In this document: positions 27,012 through 33,328 of the stretch, piece by piece
How the letters are laid out: each line of letters opens with the position of its first letter
How positions within the stretch are numbered: the stretch's first letter is position 1
Assembly: GCA_902770195.1 (NCBI GenBank)
Contig: CACXSA010000041.1
Coordinates: 1-33,328 of the forward strand
DNA: 33,328 nucleotides
Source of the DNA: an uncultured Prevotellaceae bacterium
GTDB lineage: Bacteria; Bacteroidota; Bacteroidia; Bacteroidales; Bacteroidaceae
Direction: 5' to 3'
Position numbers and translations under genes: made by a program
The notes under the pieces: generated by a model
Told to the model about the DNA's origin: nothing
The model's input: only the letters and a program-made list of their open reading frames with translations
The model's database searches: none

Positions 27012-27935
27012 TTAGATATTTAGCGTTTCGCTGACAATAAATACAGGGCGCCCTTTTACCTGATCAAATATCTTACCGATATATAGTCCCAGAATGCCCA
27101 TCATAAATAAAAGTAGTCCACCGACAAACCAAATCGAGAAAATCGTAGAGGAATAGCCTGCCACCTCAATCATCCCTAAAAGCTTGGCAAAGACATTATA
27201 GATAGCCATCAAAAACGAGAGAACTGACATGATGAGTCCTAATGTGACAGCCAAATAGAGGGGGCGGTTGCTGTTGGAAATAATACTATTGTACGAGAGT
27301 GTCAACAAACGTTTTAGATTGTATGAACTCTTACCTTCCAGACGATGATCATGATAAACGTCCACAGCAGTTTTTTTAAATCCTAACGTGTGGATGAGCT
27401 CTACAAATGAGCGGGAATATTCGGGAATGCTGCAATAAACCTTCACAATCTTCTGACTATATATACCGAATTCCGCGATGGCCTTGTCTGTTTCAAAACC
27501 GCTCAAGAAGTCATAAACATTGTGAAAAACAGTGGAGGACATACGTTTCAGAAACGTGTCGTCGCGAACAACCCTGCGGGCACTGACTACATCATAGCCT
27601 TCCAAAGCTTTCTGATACATTTTAGGCAGGTCTTCAGGCTTGTTCTGCAAATCACAGTCAATGACAGCAACATAGTCGCCTTTGGCATAGGTTAAACCTG
27701 CCGTAATAGCATAAGGCTGTCCGAAATTACGGCTAAGGTCAATGCCTTTTACTTTTTTGTCATTAGCACAGATATTTTTAATCTTATTCCATGAATCATC
27801 TGGTGAGCAGTCATTAACCAATATAATTTCATAATTGTTAGTCAATGGTTGTATGGCAGCATGAATACGCTTTACCAGCTCATCAAGCATCCCCTCACCG
27901 TGATATACAGGTGATACAATTGATAAATCCATCAT
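27012..27935 (-). CDS. GT2 polyprenyl-phosphate glycosyltransferase (GtrB/ArnC-like)
   Basis: A 307-residue family 2 enzyme that would charge undecaprenyl phosphate with a sugar. The GT-A domain shows DLSIVSPVYHGEGMLDELV, EIILVNDCSPDDSW and the metal motif in VAVIDCDLQNKPEDLP. The C-terminal part has two membrane hairpin segments (LYLAVTLGLIMSVLSFLMAIY and IWFVGGLLLFMMGILGLYIGKIF), as in GtrB and ArnC. I use the ATG at 27935; the next codon is also ATG, and the open frame further upstream crosses the promoter. It heads the operon with the WecE-like aminotransferase and the fusion gene, which points to a 4-amino sugar as cargo. The divergent GtrA-type gene may supply the flippase. Confidence 0.9.
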   Translation of the reverse strand: MMDLSIVSPVYHGEGMLDELVKRIHAAIQPLTNNYEIILVNDCSPDDSWNKIKNICANDKKVKGIDLSRNFGQPYAITAGLTYAKGDYVAVIDCDLQNKPEDLPKMYQKALEGYDVVSARRVVRDDTFLKRMSSTVFHNVYDFLSGFETDKAIAEFGIYSQKIVKVYCSIPEYSRSFVELIHTLGFKKTAVDVYHDHRLEGKSSYNLKRLLTLSYNSIISNSNRPLYLAVTLGLIMSVLSFLMAIYNVFAKLLGMIEVAGYSSTIFSIWFVGGLLLFMMGILGLYIGKIFDQVKGRPVFIVSETLNI

Positions 27936-27957
27936 GACAATTAATATATTTTGCATG

Positions 27958-27965
27958 CAAAGGTA
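27958..27965 (-). promoter_or_regulatory. -7 promoter element for the GT2-WecE-fusion operon
   Basis: TACCTTTG on the - strand, 22 bases before the ATG at 27935. The upstream DNA is AT-rich without a clear -33 TTTG. Confidence 0.65.
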
Positions 27966-28009
27966 CAAAATAATTCATAATTAATAATGCATAATTCATA
28001 ATTATTTAG

Positions 28010-28017
28010 TAACTTTG
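28010..28017 (+). promoter_or_regulatory. -7 promoter element for the GtrA-type gene
   Basis: TAACTTTG lies 9 bases before the ATG at 28027, implying a very short leader. The TTG at 28015, which extends the frame, is part of this element and not a start codon. Confidence 0.65.
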
Positions 28018-28026
28018 GCGTCGATT

Positions 28027-28434
28027 ATGGATAGCCGATACCCTAAAATAGAGAAATTGTTGCATAATGCGAAGTTTATGCAATTTGTGCGTTTCGTATT
28101 GAATGGAGGGCTGTCAGCAGCGATTCATTATGCGATATATTATTTATTGTTGTTCTTCTTCGCTGCCAATGCAGCTTATATTGCCGGGTATCTGATTAGT
28201 TTCGTTAATAATTTCTTTCTTACTTGCTATTTTACTTTTCGGAAGAAGCCTACCTGGAAGCGATTTATTGGCTTCTCAGGTTCTCATGCTTTAAACTTCG
28301 GGTTGCATGTAGTGCTCTTTAACATATTCCTATGGATGGGCGTTCATAAACTTATAATTCCATTTTTTGTAATGGGAATAGCTATGATCGTTCAGTTTTT
28401 TGTTTTGCGATTTGTGTTTGTGAAAAACAAATAA
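28027..28434 (+). CDS. GtrA family membrane protein
   Basis: This 135-residue protein has four membrane segments. It fits the GtrA family through FVRFVLNGGLSAAIHYAIYYLLL, YIAGYLISFVNNFFLTCYFTFRKK and the ending QFFVLRFVFVKNK. GtrA-type proteins are thought to flip undecaprenyl-phosphate sugars to the periplasm and work with GtrB-type GT2 enzymes. Two such enzymes flank it here, at 27012-27935 and 28469-29410. It is transcribed away from the first and toward the second, ending 34 bases from it. Family assignment is firm; flippase activity is the general model and not shown by the sequence. Confidence 0.9.
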   Translation: MDSRYPKIEKLLHNAKFMQFVRFVLNGGLSAAIHYAIYYLLLFFFAANAAYIAGYLISFVNNFFLTCYFTFRKKPTWKRFIGFSGSHALNFGLHVVLFNIFLWMGVHKLIIPFFVMGIAMIVQFFVLRFVFVKNK

Positions 28435-28452
28435 GGCAAATAACGCTTTCCC

Positions 28453-28478
28453 ATTGTCATACGCGCTGTCATGACAAT
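28453..28478. terminator. Possible shared hairpin between converging genes
   Basis: ATTGTCAT (28453-28460) and ATGACAAT (28471-28478) form a perfect 8-bp inverted repeat with a 10-base loop. It covers the stop codon of the GT2 gene and lies just past the GtrA-type gene. No T tract follows on either strand, so termination is uncertain. Confidence 0.35.
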
Positions 28479-29410
28479 ATTTCTGCAATATGATAAAGTG
28501 GACGACGTTTAACTTCAGCATAAATGTTACCGATGTAAACCCCCATAATGCCCAAGGAGATGAGGAAGAAGCCACCAACCAGCCAAATGCTGAGGATGAG
28601 TGATGACCAGCCAGGCACGGCGGTGCCTGTAATCAAGGCGTGGGTTACGTAGATGCCAATGCCGAAAGCAATTAACAGGAATATGATACCCAAATATAGA
28701 ATGGCATACATGGGTTTTACGCTGAAGGCTGTGATACCATTCAGGGCAAGTTTCAACATTTTGCTGAGCGTGTATTTTGAGGAACCGGCATAGCGTTCAC
28801 TGATGACATCGTCAACGGTGGTTGTCTGCAGACCTATCTGTGGAATCAATCCACGCAGATAGAGGTTATGTTCTTTATAAGTGGCTAACATATCCAGTGA
28901 GCGCTTGCTCATCAGTCGGAAATCGGCATGGTTATACACGCTTTCGACACCCATCGAGCTTTGCATCTTATAGAAAGCCTGTGCAGTCATGCGCTTCATC
29001 AGGGGGTCTGCCTGACGAGAAACCTTCACACCATAAACAATATCGTTACCCTCTTCAAAGTGCTTGACCATTTGGGGAATGCATTCGATATCATCCTGTA
29101 AGTCGGCGTCGATGGTAATAACAGCATCTGCCCAGTCCTTGGCAGTCATCATACCAGCCATAATGGCATTTTGATGACCTACGTTACGGGCGAGGTTGAT
29201 GCCACGTACGAATTTGTTTTTCTGATGCAGTTCACGAATGATTTCCCATGTGCGGTCCCGGCTTCCGTCGTTGACAAACACCATCATGCTGTCGCTTGAT
29301 ATAAGCCCCTCAGCTATCATGCCTTCAAACAAGCTTGTAAGGCGCTCCACGGAATGGCAGAGAACCTCTTCTTCGTTATAGCATGGTGAAACGGTGGCAA
29401 GTTTAATCAT
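28469..29410 (-). CDS. GT2 polyprenyl-phosphate glycosyltransferase (second copy, GtrB-like)
   Basis: The 313-residue enzyme has the GT-A motifs LATVSPCYNEEEVL, VFVNDGSRDRTW and VITIDADLQDDIE, and two C-terminal membrane segments (MYAILYLGIIFLLIAFGIGIYV and LSIWLVGGFFLISLGIMGVYIG). It should transfer a sugar from a nucleotide donor to undecaprenyl phosphate. Its start overlaps the stop of the deacetylase gene by ATGA, so both are translated together. It differs clearly from the GT2 at 27012-27935, so a different sugar is plausible. Coupling to a deacetylase suggests that an N-acetyl or N-formyl sugar on the lipid carrier is made and then unblocked. Confidence 0.9.
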   Translation of the reverse strand: MIKLATVSPCYNEEEVLCHSVERLTSLFEGMIAEGLISSDSMMVFVNDGSRDRTWEIIRELHQKNKFVRGINLARNVGHQNAIMAGMMTAKDWADAVITIDADLQDDIECIPQMVKHFEEGNDIVYGVKVSRQADPLMKRMTAQAFYKMQSSMGVESVYNHADFRLMSKRSLDMLATYKEHNLYLRGLIPQIGLQTTTVDDVISERYAGSSKYTLSKMLKLALNGITAFSVKPMYAILYLGIIFLLIAFGIGIYVTHALITGTAVPGWSSLILSIWLVGGFFLISLGIMGVYIGNIYAEVKRRPLYHIAEILS

Positions 29411-30186
29411 ACGTGTTGACGATTGACAAATTCGGTAAAGGTGATAAACTCGTGATTGCAGCCTTTCAGCATCTTGATAAGGTTGTCAAGACGTTGCATC
29501 ATCTGGCGTCCGCTATGGTTCTTGATGATGAAAGGCATCTTGAACTCAGGGTGCTCCTTGAGGTCATAGAATTCCCATGGGTGAAAGTAGGTGACAAAAT
29601 AGCCGTCGTGCTTCAGGGTGCGATTAACGAGCCTGTGATAAAGACTTTCCGGCAGGTTGTGCAATGCTAACCAGAATAGCGGAAAGCGGATGAGTGGTGT
29701 GACGGAAGCAGGAATCTGCATCACGTCTCCTTTCATAAACCAGGTACGGGGAGCTGTCAGGTGCATATAGCGTCCAGGGATGAAGGCGGGGTTCAGAGAG
29801 GAGTTATAACGATAGCCAGCCTTCTCTATCTCGCTGTCACTGACAGGGAACATACGAGGTTGGCGATAGCCATAGACTTGTTGCCCCGTTACGCGTTCTA
29901 CGATTTGTTTTGATACAGCGAAGTCGGTCGCCTTGGGTAGCCAATGGTCAACACCATGACAAGCCACTTCATGTCCCTCGTCCATGATGCGCCGCATCAC
30001 TTCCGGGGCGTTCTCGGCGAAGTTGCCCGTACAGAAGAAGGTGGCCTTCACACCGTTCTGCTTCAGTACGTCGAGAATACGGTTGGTGCCTTCTATTGAC
30101 ACCTTCATGCCTTCTTCCAGCGAGAAATCTACCCCGTGTTCACGAGGGACATCGAACTCCTCTGTATCAAAACTCAATAGTATCAT
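29407..30186 (-). CDS. Polysaccharide deacetylase family protein
   Basis: The 259-residue protein has the NodB-type catalytic motifs: SFDTEEFD at the start (catalytic Asp and metal-binding Asp), CHGVDHW (the metal-binding His-x3-His) and GYRQPRMFPVS (the RxP motif). A late HPWEFYD supplies the usual last His. No signal peptide is present, so it acts in the cytoplasm, perhaps on a lipid-linked sugar, as ArnD does. Four-base ATGA overlaps join it to the HIT gene upstream and to the GT2 gene downstream. The coupling suggests that it acts on the product of the GT2 enzyme. Substrate unknown. Confidence 0.9.
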   Translation of the reverse strand: MILLSFDTEEFDVPREHGVDFSLEEGMKVSIEGTNRILDVLKQNGVKATFFCTGNFAENAPEVMRRIMDEGHEVACHGVDHWLPKATDFAVSKQIVERVTGQQVYGYRQPRMFPVSDSEIEKAGYRYNSSLNPAFIPGRYMHLTAPRTWFMKGDVMQIPASVTPLIRFPLFWLALHNLPESLYHRLVNRTLKHDGYFVTYFHPWEFYDLKEHPEFKMPFIIKNHSGRQMMQRLDNLIKMLKGCNHEFITFTEFVNRQHV

Positions 30187-30575
30187 ACAAATGCCTTTTG
30201 GATCTTGCCAGCAATCTCCTTAAATTCCTCTTCGGTGAGTTTCAGCTTCTCGCGGCGGAAATCGGCATCAGCCTCACTCTGCATGGGAATGAGATGAATA
30301 TGAGCATGAGCCACTTCCAAGCCAAGTACCACCTGGGCTACTTTCTTGCAAGGAAAAGCCTTCTTGATGGCAATGGCCACACGCTTTGCGAATTTCTGGT
30401 AACGAGCCAGCTCGTCATCGTCCATGTCGAAGAAATAATCAACCTCACGACGGGGAATCACCAGGGTGTGACCTTTGACCAAGGGATTGATGTCTAGAAA
30501 GGCATAGAACTCGTCGTTCTCTGCACACTTGTAGCTGGGAATCTCACCAGCAGCAATCTTACTGAAAATATCCAT
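30183..30575 (-). CDS. HIT family nucleotide-binding hydrolase
   Basis: A 130-residue Hint-like histidine triad protein, with the HxHxH motif in HAHIHLIPM near residue 91-97 and the N-terminal FSKIAAGEIPSYKCAENDEFYAFLDINPL typical of bacterial Hint. Such enzymes hydrolyse AMP-linked lysine or phosphoramidates; physiological roles in bacteria are poorly known. It follows greA by 31 bases and overlaps the deacetylase gene by ATGA. The greA-HIT pair is likely a housekeeping unit onto which the glycan genes were later attached. Confidence 0.93.
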   Translation of the reverse strand: MDIFSKIAAGEIPSYKCAENDEFYAFLDINPLVKGHTLVIPRREVDYFFDMDDDELARYQKFAKRVAIAIKKAFPCKKVAQVVLGLEVAHAHIHLIPMQSEADADFRREKLKLTEEEFKEIAGKIQKAFV

Positions 30576-30606
30576 CTTAGTATTTGACTATTTGACAATT
30601 TACTAT

Positions 30607-31074
30607 TTAAGCAATGCTGATATTATCAATACGTAGTTTGATGGTGCCACGGGGAATGGTAATCTCTACCTCGTCGCCCACCTTCTTACCCAGCAGACCC
30701 TGTGCAATGGGGGTCTTAATAGAGATTTTGCCTGCACGCAGGTCTGCCTCGTTCTCACTGACGATGGTATATGACATCTTGGTCTTGGTAGTCAGATTGG
30801 TCATCTCAACCTTTGTCAGAATCTGAACGCAATCGGTGCTCAGACGGGAGGTATCTACAATCTTCGCTTCTGAAATGGTAGCTTTCAGACGGTTGATCTT
30901 GTCCTCCAGATGAGCCTGAGCCTCTTTCGCAGCATCGTACTCACTATTCTCACTCAAATCTCCCTTCTCTCGGGCTTCGGCAATGGCTGCAGAAGCTTTG
31001 GGGCGTTCAACCGCTTCTAAGCGGTGAAGTTCTGCTATGAGCTTATCATAGCCTTCTTGTGACATGTATGCCAT
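30607..31074 (-). CDS. greA: Transcription elongation factor GreA
   Basis: GreA enters the secondary channel of RNA polymerase and stimulates cleavage of backtracked RNA. The 155-residue protein has the N-terminal coiled coil, with the conserved loop around GDLSENSEYDAAKEAQ carrying the acidic tip residues, and the C-terminal FKBP-like domain ending GDEVEITIPRGTIKLRIDNISIA. MAYMSQEGYDKL is the usual Bacteroidetes start, so I keep the ATG at 31074. Its leader of about 110 bases contains a terminator-like hairpin, described separately, suggesting control by premature termination. Confidence 0.97.
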   Translation of the reverse strand: MAYMSQEGYDKLIAELHRLEAVERPKASAAIAEAREKGDLSENSEYDAAKEAQAHLEDKINRLKATISEAKIVDTSRLSTDCVQILTKVEMTNLTTKTKMSYTIVSENEADLRAGKISIKTPIAQGLLGKKVGDEVEITIPRGTIKLRIDNISIA

Positions 31075-31116
31075 AATCTTATTTTTTAGTTATTCTTTTC
31101 AGAAAATTTCAGCAGA

Positions 31117-31157
31117 CGTAAAAAATAAAAGAATTCCGACCCTCGTTTTGTCGGAAT
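31117..31157 (-). terminator. Terminator-like hairpin in the greA leader
   Basis: On the - strand ATTCCGAC (31157-31150) pairs with GTCGGAAT (31140-31133), no mismatches, 9-base loop, then TCTTTTATTTTTTA. It lies 32 bases past the greA -7 element and 43 bases or more before the ATG. It can end transcripts from the PAP2 gene and also early transcripts from the greA promoter. Confidence 0.8.
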
Positions 31158-31188
31158 CCCTGAATCTCTTATGTCTTTTTATCGTTTG

Positions 31189-31220
31189 CAAAGGTAGGTA
31201 TTATTTCTTAATCAACCAAA
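31189..31220 (-). promoter_or_regulatory. greA promoter
   Basis: On the - strand TTTG (31220-31217) and TACCTTTG (31196-31189) are 20 bases apart, which fits the Bacteroidetes consensus well. Transcription would begin near 31183 and run through the hairpin at 31117-31157 before greA. Confidence 0.8.
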
Positions 31221-31259
31221 TTTTCAGCCAAAAATCTTAAAAATAAATGTTTAATATCT

Positions 31260-32213
31260 TTATATCCGTTTGTAAAGAGCGCATGAGGCGTAGTAGAATA
31301 AGATGCCTGTTGCCAGTCCTGCTAATACGTCAATAGCATAATGGGCATGGATATAGACCGTTGCAAGGCACATCAATATAAAAAAGGGTAGTATGAACAG
31401 AACCAGCCAACGGCTACGGGTTCGTAAAGCTAACAGTATCAGCACAGTGGTGATGCCGACATGACTGCTGGGGAAGGCTGCTGTCGGGCGTTCACCGGTG
31501 TTGTGGGCGATTTCCAGCAGATGGTAGAAGAAACCATCTGTCCATCCTGGAGCCGCCATCCGTTCTGAGTGTGTCATAAACCAGTTGCCTATGTTGGGGA
31601 AGGTGCCTGCGGCAATGTTTTCAGTACCCACAGCCAGATAGTAGAACTGAGGACCGGTAACGGGGAGTAGTATAAAGATGATATAATAGGCGAAGAAAGA
31701 TGTCAGGATGACAAATGTGGCCATCTCGAACTCCTGATATCGTTGAATGAAATAGTATATCGTAACTGTTGCAATCAATGGGAAGTAACTTACATATCCC
31801 AAACACATTAACTCTGAAAACCAACCATCGGGTATGGCTTGTGAAAAGAGCAGTGAGGGCTGGCAGTTAAAGAGGCTTTGTTCCCAGGATGCAAATACAT
31901 GATCTAGGTTAGGGAGTAAACGGTTTAGTTCAAATGTGTCAGCATACCACCAACCGAGGAATCCTAGCTGTACAGCGATGCGAGCCAGTATTGTAAGTCT
32001 GCATGGCACCGCACGATATAGTGCCCACATACCAAATGTGACTACGACATAGCGGCATCTTTCCAACAGCATGGTCTCAGGACTAATCAGTCTGGGCCAC
32101 ATGAAAACCATCATCAGCAGGGTGAACGCCAGATACCCCATAATGACCCATTCGGCAGCTAATAGACCGCGTTTGGGCTTCTTGTCCAATGTGAATAAAC
32201 TTGCTTTCTTCAC
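31260..32213 (-). CDS. PAP2 superfamily membrane phosphatase (Aur1/Ipt1-like)
   Basis: The 317-residue membrane protein has the PAP2 active-site motifs GERPTAAFPSSHVG (P-S-S-H) and YIHAHYAIDVLAG (H-x3-D). Many hydrophobic segments surround them. Family members remove or transfer lipid phosphates, for example in undecaprenyl pyrophosphate recycling, lipid A dephosphorylation or inositol phospholipid synthesis. The layout, with long membrane segments before the motif, is closer to the Aur1/inositolphosphotransferase branch. I place the start at GTG 32213 (KKASLFTLDKKPKRGL), since the longer frame from 32273 begins inside the epimerase gene and adds a non-hydrophobic extension; that start cannot be excluded. 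It follows the epimerase by 28 bases. Confidence 0.82.
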   Translation of the reverse strand: MKKASLFTLDKKPKRGLLAAEWVIMGYLAFTLLMMVFMWPRLISPETMLLERCRYVVVTFGMWALYRAVPCRLTILARIAVQLGFLGWWYADTFELNRLLPNLDHVFASWEQSLFNCQPSLLFSQAIPDGWFSELMCLGYVSYFPLIATVTIYYFIQRYQEFEMATFVILTSFFAYYIIFILLPVTGPQFYYLAVGTENIAAGTFPNIGNWFMTHSERMAAPGWTDGFFYHLLEIAHNTGERPTAAFPSSHVGITTVLILLALRTRSRWLVLFILPFFILMCLATVYIHAHYAIDVLAGLATGILFYYASCALYKRI

Positions 32214-32241
32214 TGTTCTCTTTCTTAAGGGTAAAAGACCG

Positions 32242-33246
32242 TTACAGCCATTTGTTTTTCTTATACCAGGCAATGCTTTTCCTCACGCCTTCTTCTAACT
32301 TGACTTTGGGATCGTAACCCAGTTCCTGACGAGCAGGGGTGATGTCGCAACGCCAGTTGCGTTGCTTCATGATGTTGTATTTGTCGTTGTTCAGGGCAGT
32401 TACTTTGCCTGTCATGTGACCAATGTATTCTCCGCAGAACGTGATGATGCGCAATAGCCATAAGGGGGCTGTAATGCGAATCCACCATGGGTTGCCCAGT
32501 TCTTTGCGGATAAGGTCGCTAAAGGTGCTCGACTGATAGACCTCCCCATCGCTCAAGAAGTAGCAACGCCCAGTCTCTCCTTTTTCCAAGGCAAGGAAAA
32601 CTGCTTGCACTACGTCGGTAACATAGACGAAGGTGATGTCCTGCTGTTTGAATCCTACAGCAAAGTCGGTATGTGCCTTGATGCTCTTGGCTATCATGAA
32701 GTAGTCGCGCTCGCGCGGACCATAGACGCCTGTGGGCCTAAGGATTACATACGGAAGCAATTTCTCATTTAAAGAATTGAGCCATTGCTCGGCCTCCAAC
32801 TTGCTCTTACCGTATGCAGTGTTGGGTTGTGCCTTGTCGCGCTCCCGAATCTCCTGATAAGGCTGTTTCTCGCGAATGGCACCCATAATGCTCAGCGAAC
32901 TGATATAGACAAAACGCTTTAGGGGCATTTGTAAGTCCAGCAGGGCACGCACCAGATTTTTCGTACCTTCGGTATTGATGCAGAAGAATTCTTCCTTATG
33001 CAGACATTTGGTGACTCCTGCGGCATGTACCACATAGTCGAACTGGATATCCTTCAGTTGTTTTTTCAGCTGTTCCTCCGACGAGAGGTTCAGTTCAATG
33101 AAGTGGATCCGCTCGTCTTTCAAGAACTCTCTGGAACTGCTTTTGCGTACTGCTGCCCATGTCTCAAAGCCTCTGTTGAGCGCCTCTTCTACGATGAAGG
33201 AACCGATGAAACCACTGGCTCCTGTAATCAGTATTCTTGGATTCAT
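32242..33246 (-). CDS. NAD-dependent epimerase/dehydratase family protein
   Basis: A 334-residue extended SDR enzyme with the NAD-binding motif GASGFIG at the N-terminus, the catalytic serine region YISSLSIMG and the catalytic tyrosine-lysine pair in AYGKSKLEAE. RPTGVYGPRERDYF is the usual substrate-binding loop. Likely substrates are nucleotide sugars, or lipid-linked steroid-like or flavonoid-like compounds; the sequence does not decide. The ATG at 33246 lies just five bases from a -7 promoter element. It leads the two-gene unit with the PAP2 gene. A role in the glycan genes nearby is plausible but is not shown. Confidence 0.88.
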   Translation of the reverse strand: MNPRILITGASGFIGSFIVEEALNRGFETWAAVRKSSSREFLKDERIHFIELNLSSEEQLKKQLKDIQFDYVVHAAGVTKCLHKEEFFCINTEGTKNLVRALLDLQMPLKRFVYISSLSIMGAIREKQPYQEIRERDKAQPNTAYGKSKLEAEQWLNSLNEKLLPYVILRPTGVYGPRERDYFMIAKSIKAHTDFAVGFKQQDITFVYVTDVVQAVFLALEKGETGRCYFLSDGEVYQSSTFSDLIRKELGNPWWIRITAPLWLLRIITFCGEYIGHMTGKVTALNNDKYNIMKQRNWRCDITPARQELGYDPKVKLEEGVRKSIAWYKKNKWL

Positions 33247-33251
33247 GGGTG

Positions 33252-33259
33252 CAAAGGTA
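33252..33259 (-). promoter_or_regulatory. -7 promoter element for the epimerase-PAP2 unit
   Basis: TACCTTTG on the - strand, then CACCC and the ATG at 33246. The spacing of five bases to the start codon is the same as for the GT25 gene. Confidence 0.7.
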
Positions 33260-33303
33260 TAAAATAATTCATAATTTATAATTCATAATTCATAATTATT
33301 TAT

Positions 33304-33311
33304 TATCTTTG
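33304..33311 (+). promoter_or_regulatory. -7 promoter element for a gene beyond the window
   Basis: TATCTTTG on the + strand, 17 bases before the window end. No coding region is visible yet, so the gene starts outside. Confidence 0.55.
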
Positions 33312-33328
33312 CGCTTAGAAAACTAATT

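Larger units (their letters stand above)
27958..28017. repeat. Divergent 60-bp promoter cassette, copy C
   Basis: The segment begins with CAAAGGTA (a - strand -7 element) and ends with TAACTTTG (a + strand -7 element). The middle is built of TAATTCATAAT-type AT repeats. It matches 33252-33311 at 55 of 60 bases without gaps, in the same orientation. Confidence 0.85.
33252..33311. repeat. Divergent 60-bp promoter cassette, copy D
   Basis: Same structure as 27958-28017 (55 of 60 identical): CAAAGGTA at the left, an AT core of TAATTCATAAT-type units, and TATCTTTG at the right. Both arms point outwards. Confidence 0.85.

Noticed and set aside
27958-28017. Invertible (phase-variable) promoter, as in Bacteroides capsule loci
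   Set aside because: No long inverted repeats flank the segment and no invertase gene is nearby; copies C and D are in the same orientation.
33262-33302. CRISPR-like or satellite array in the TAATTCATAAT repeats
   Set aside because: Units are short, imperfect and without spacers of regular size; they form the core of a promoter cassette.

Overview
This window looks like a chromosomal segment of a Prevotella-like member of the Bacteroidales. The evidence is the sequence of RpoB and RpoC, short AT-rich gene gaps with few Shine-Dalgarno sites, and repeated Bacteroidetes-type promoters (-33 TTTG, about 19-20 bp, -7 TAnnTTTG, seen on both strands). No rRNA, tRNA, insertion sequence or CRISPR array is visible, and no gene-free stretch is longer than about 190 bases.

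Region 1 (1-9268, + strand) is the ribosomal protein and RNA polymerase operon: the end of rplJ, rplL, rpoB and rpoC, closed by a strong intrinsic terminator. As given, rplL carries a 10-bp tandem duplication that breaks its frame at codon 8. A terminator-like hairpin sits between rplL and rpoB. Region 2 (9278-14287, + strand) holds miaB, an MsbA-like ABC exporter translationally coupled to it by an ATGA overlap, and a broken LTA-synthase/sulfatase-fold envelope enzyme.

Region 3 (14300-28434) is a cell-envelope glycan island with short transcription units on both strands. It holds a lipid A acyltransferase-like protein, glycosyltransferases of several unrelated kinds (GT32, GT25, GT90, GT11, GT87-like, a DUF6492-like protein and an unnamed DxD protein), an intact LTA-synthase-like enzyme, and an operon of GT2, WecE-like aminotransferase and a GT87-like protein fused to a formylglycine-generating-enzyme-like domain. 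A divergent GtrA-type protein follows. Several units are driven by compact back-to-back promoters, and two of these promoter cassettes occur as repeated copies.

Region 4 (28469-33328, mainly - strand) holds greA, a HIT protein, a polysaccharide deacetylase and a second GT2 enzyme in one tightly coupled operon, then a PAP2 phosphatase and an NAD-dependent epimerase. The greA leader contains a terminator-like hairpin between its promoter and its start codon. A + strand promoter at the right edge points to a gene outside the window.

Taken together, the middle and right parts would build and decorate a lipid-anchored surface glycan (LPS or related). Precursors would be charged onto undecaprenyl phosphate by the GT2 enzymes, possibly flipped by the GtrA-type protein, transferred in the periplasm by the GT-C enzymes, and modified by phospho-transferases. 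The exact sugars cannot be read from the sequence.
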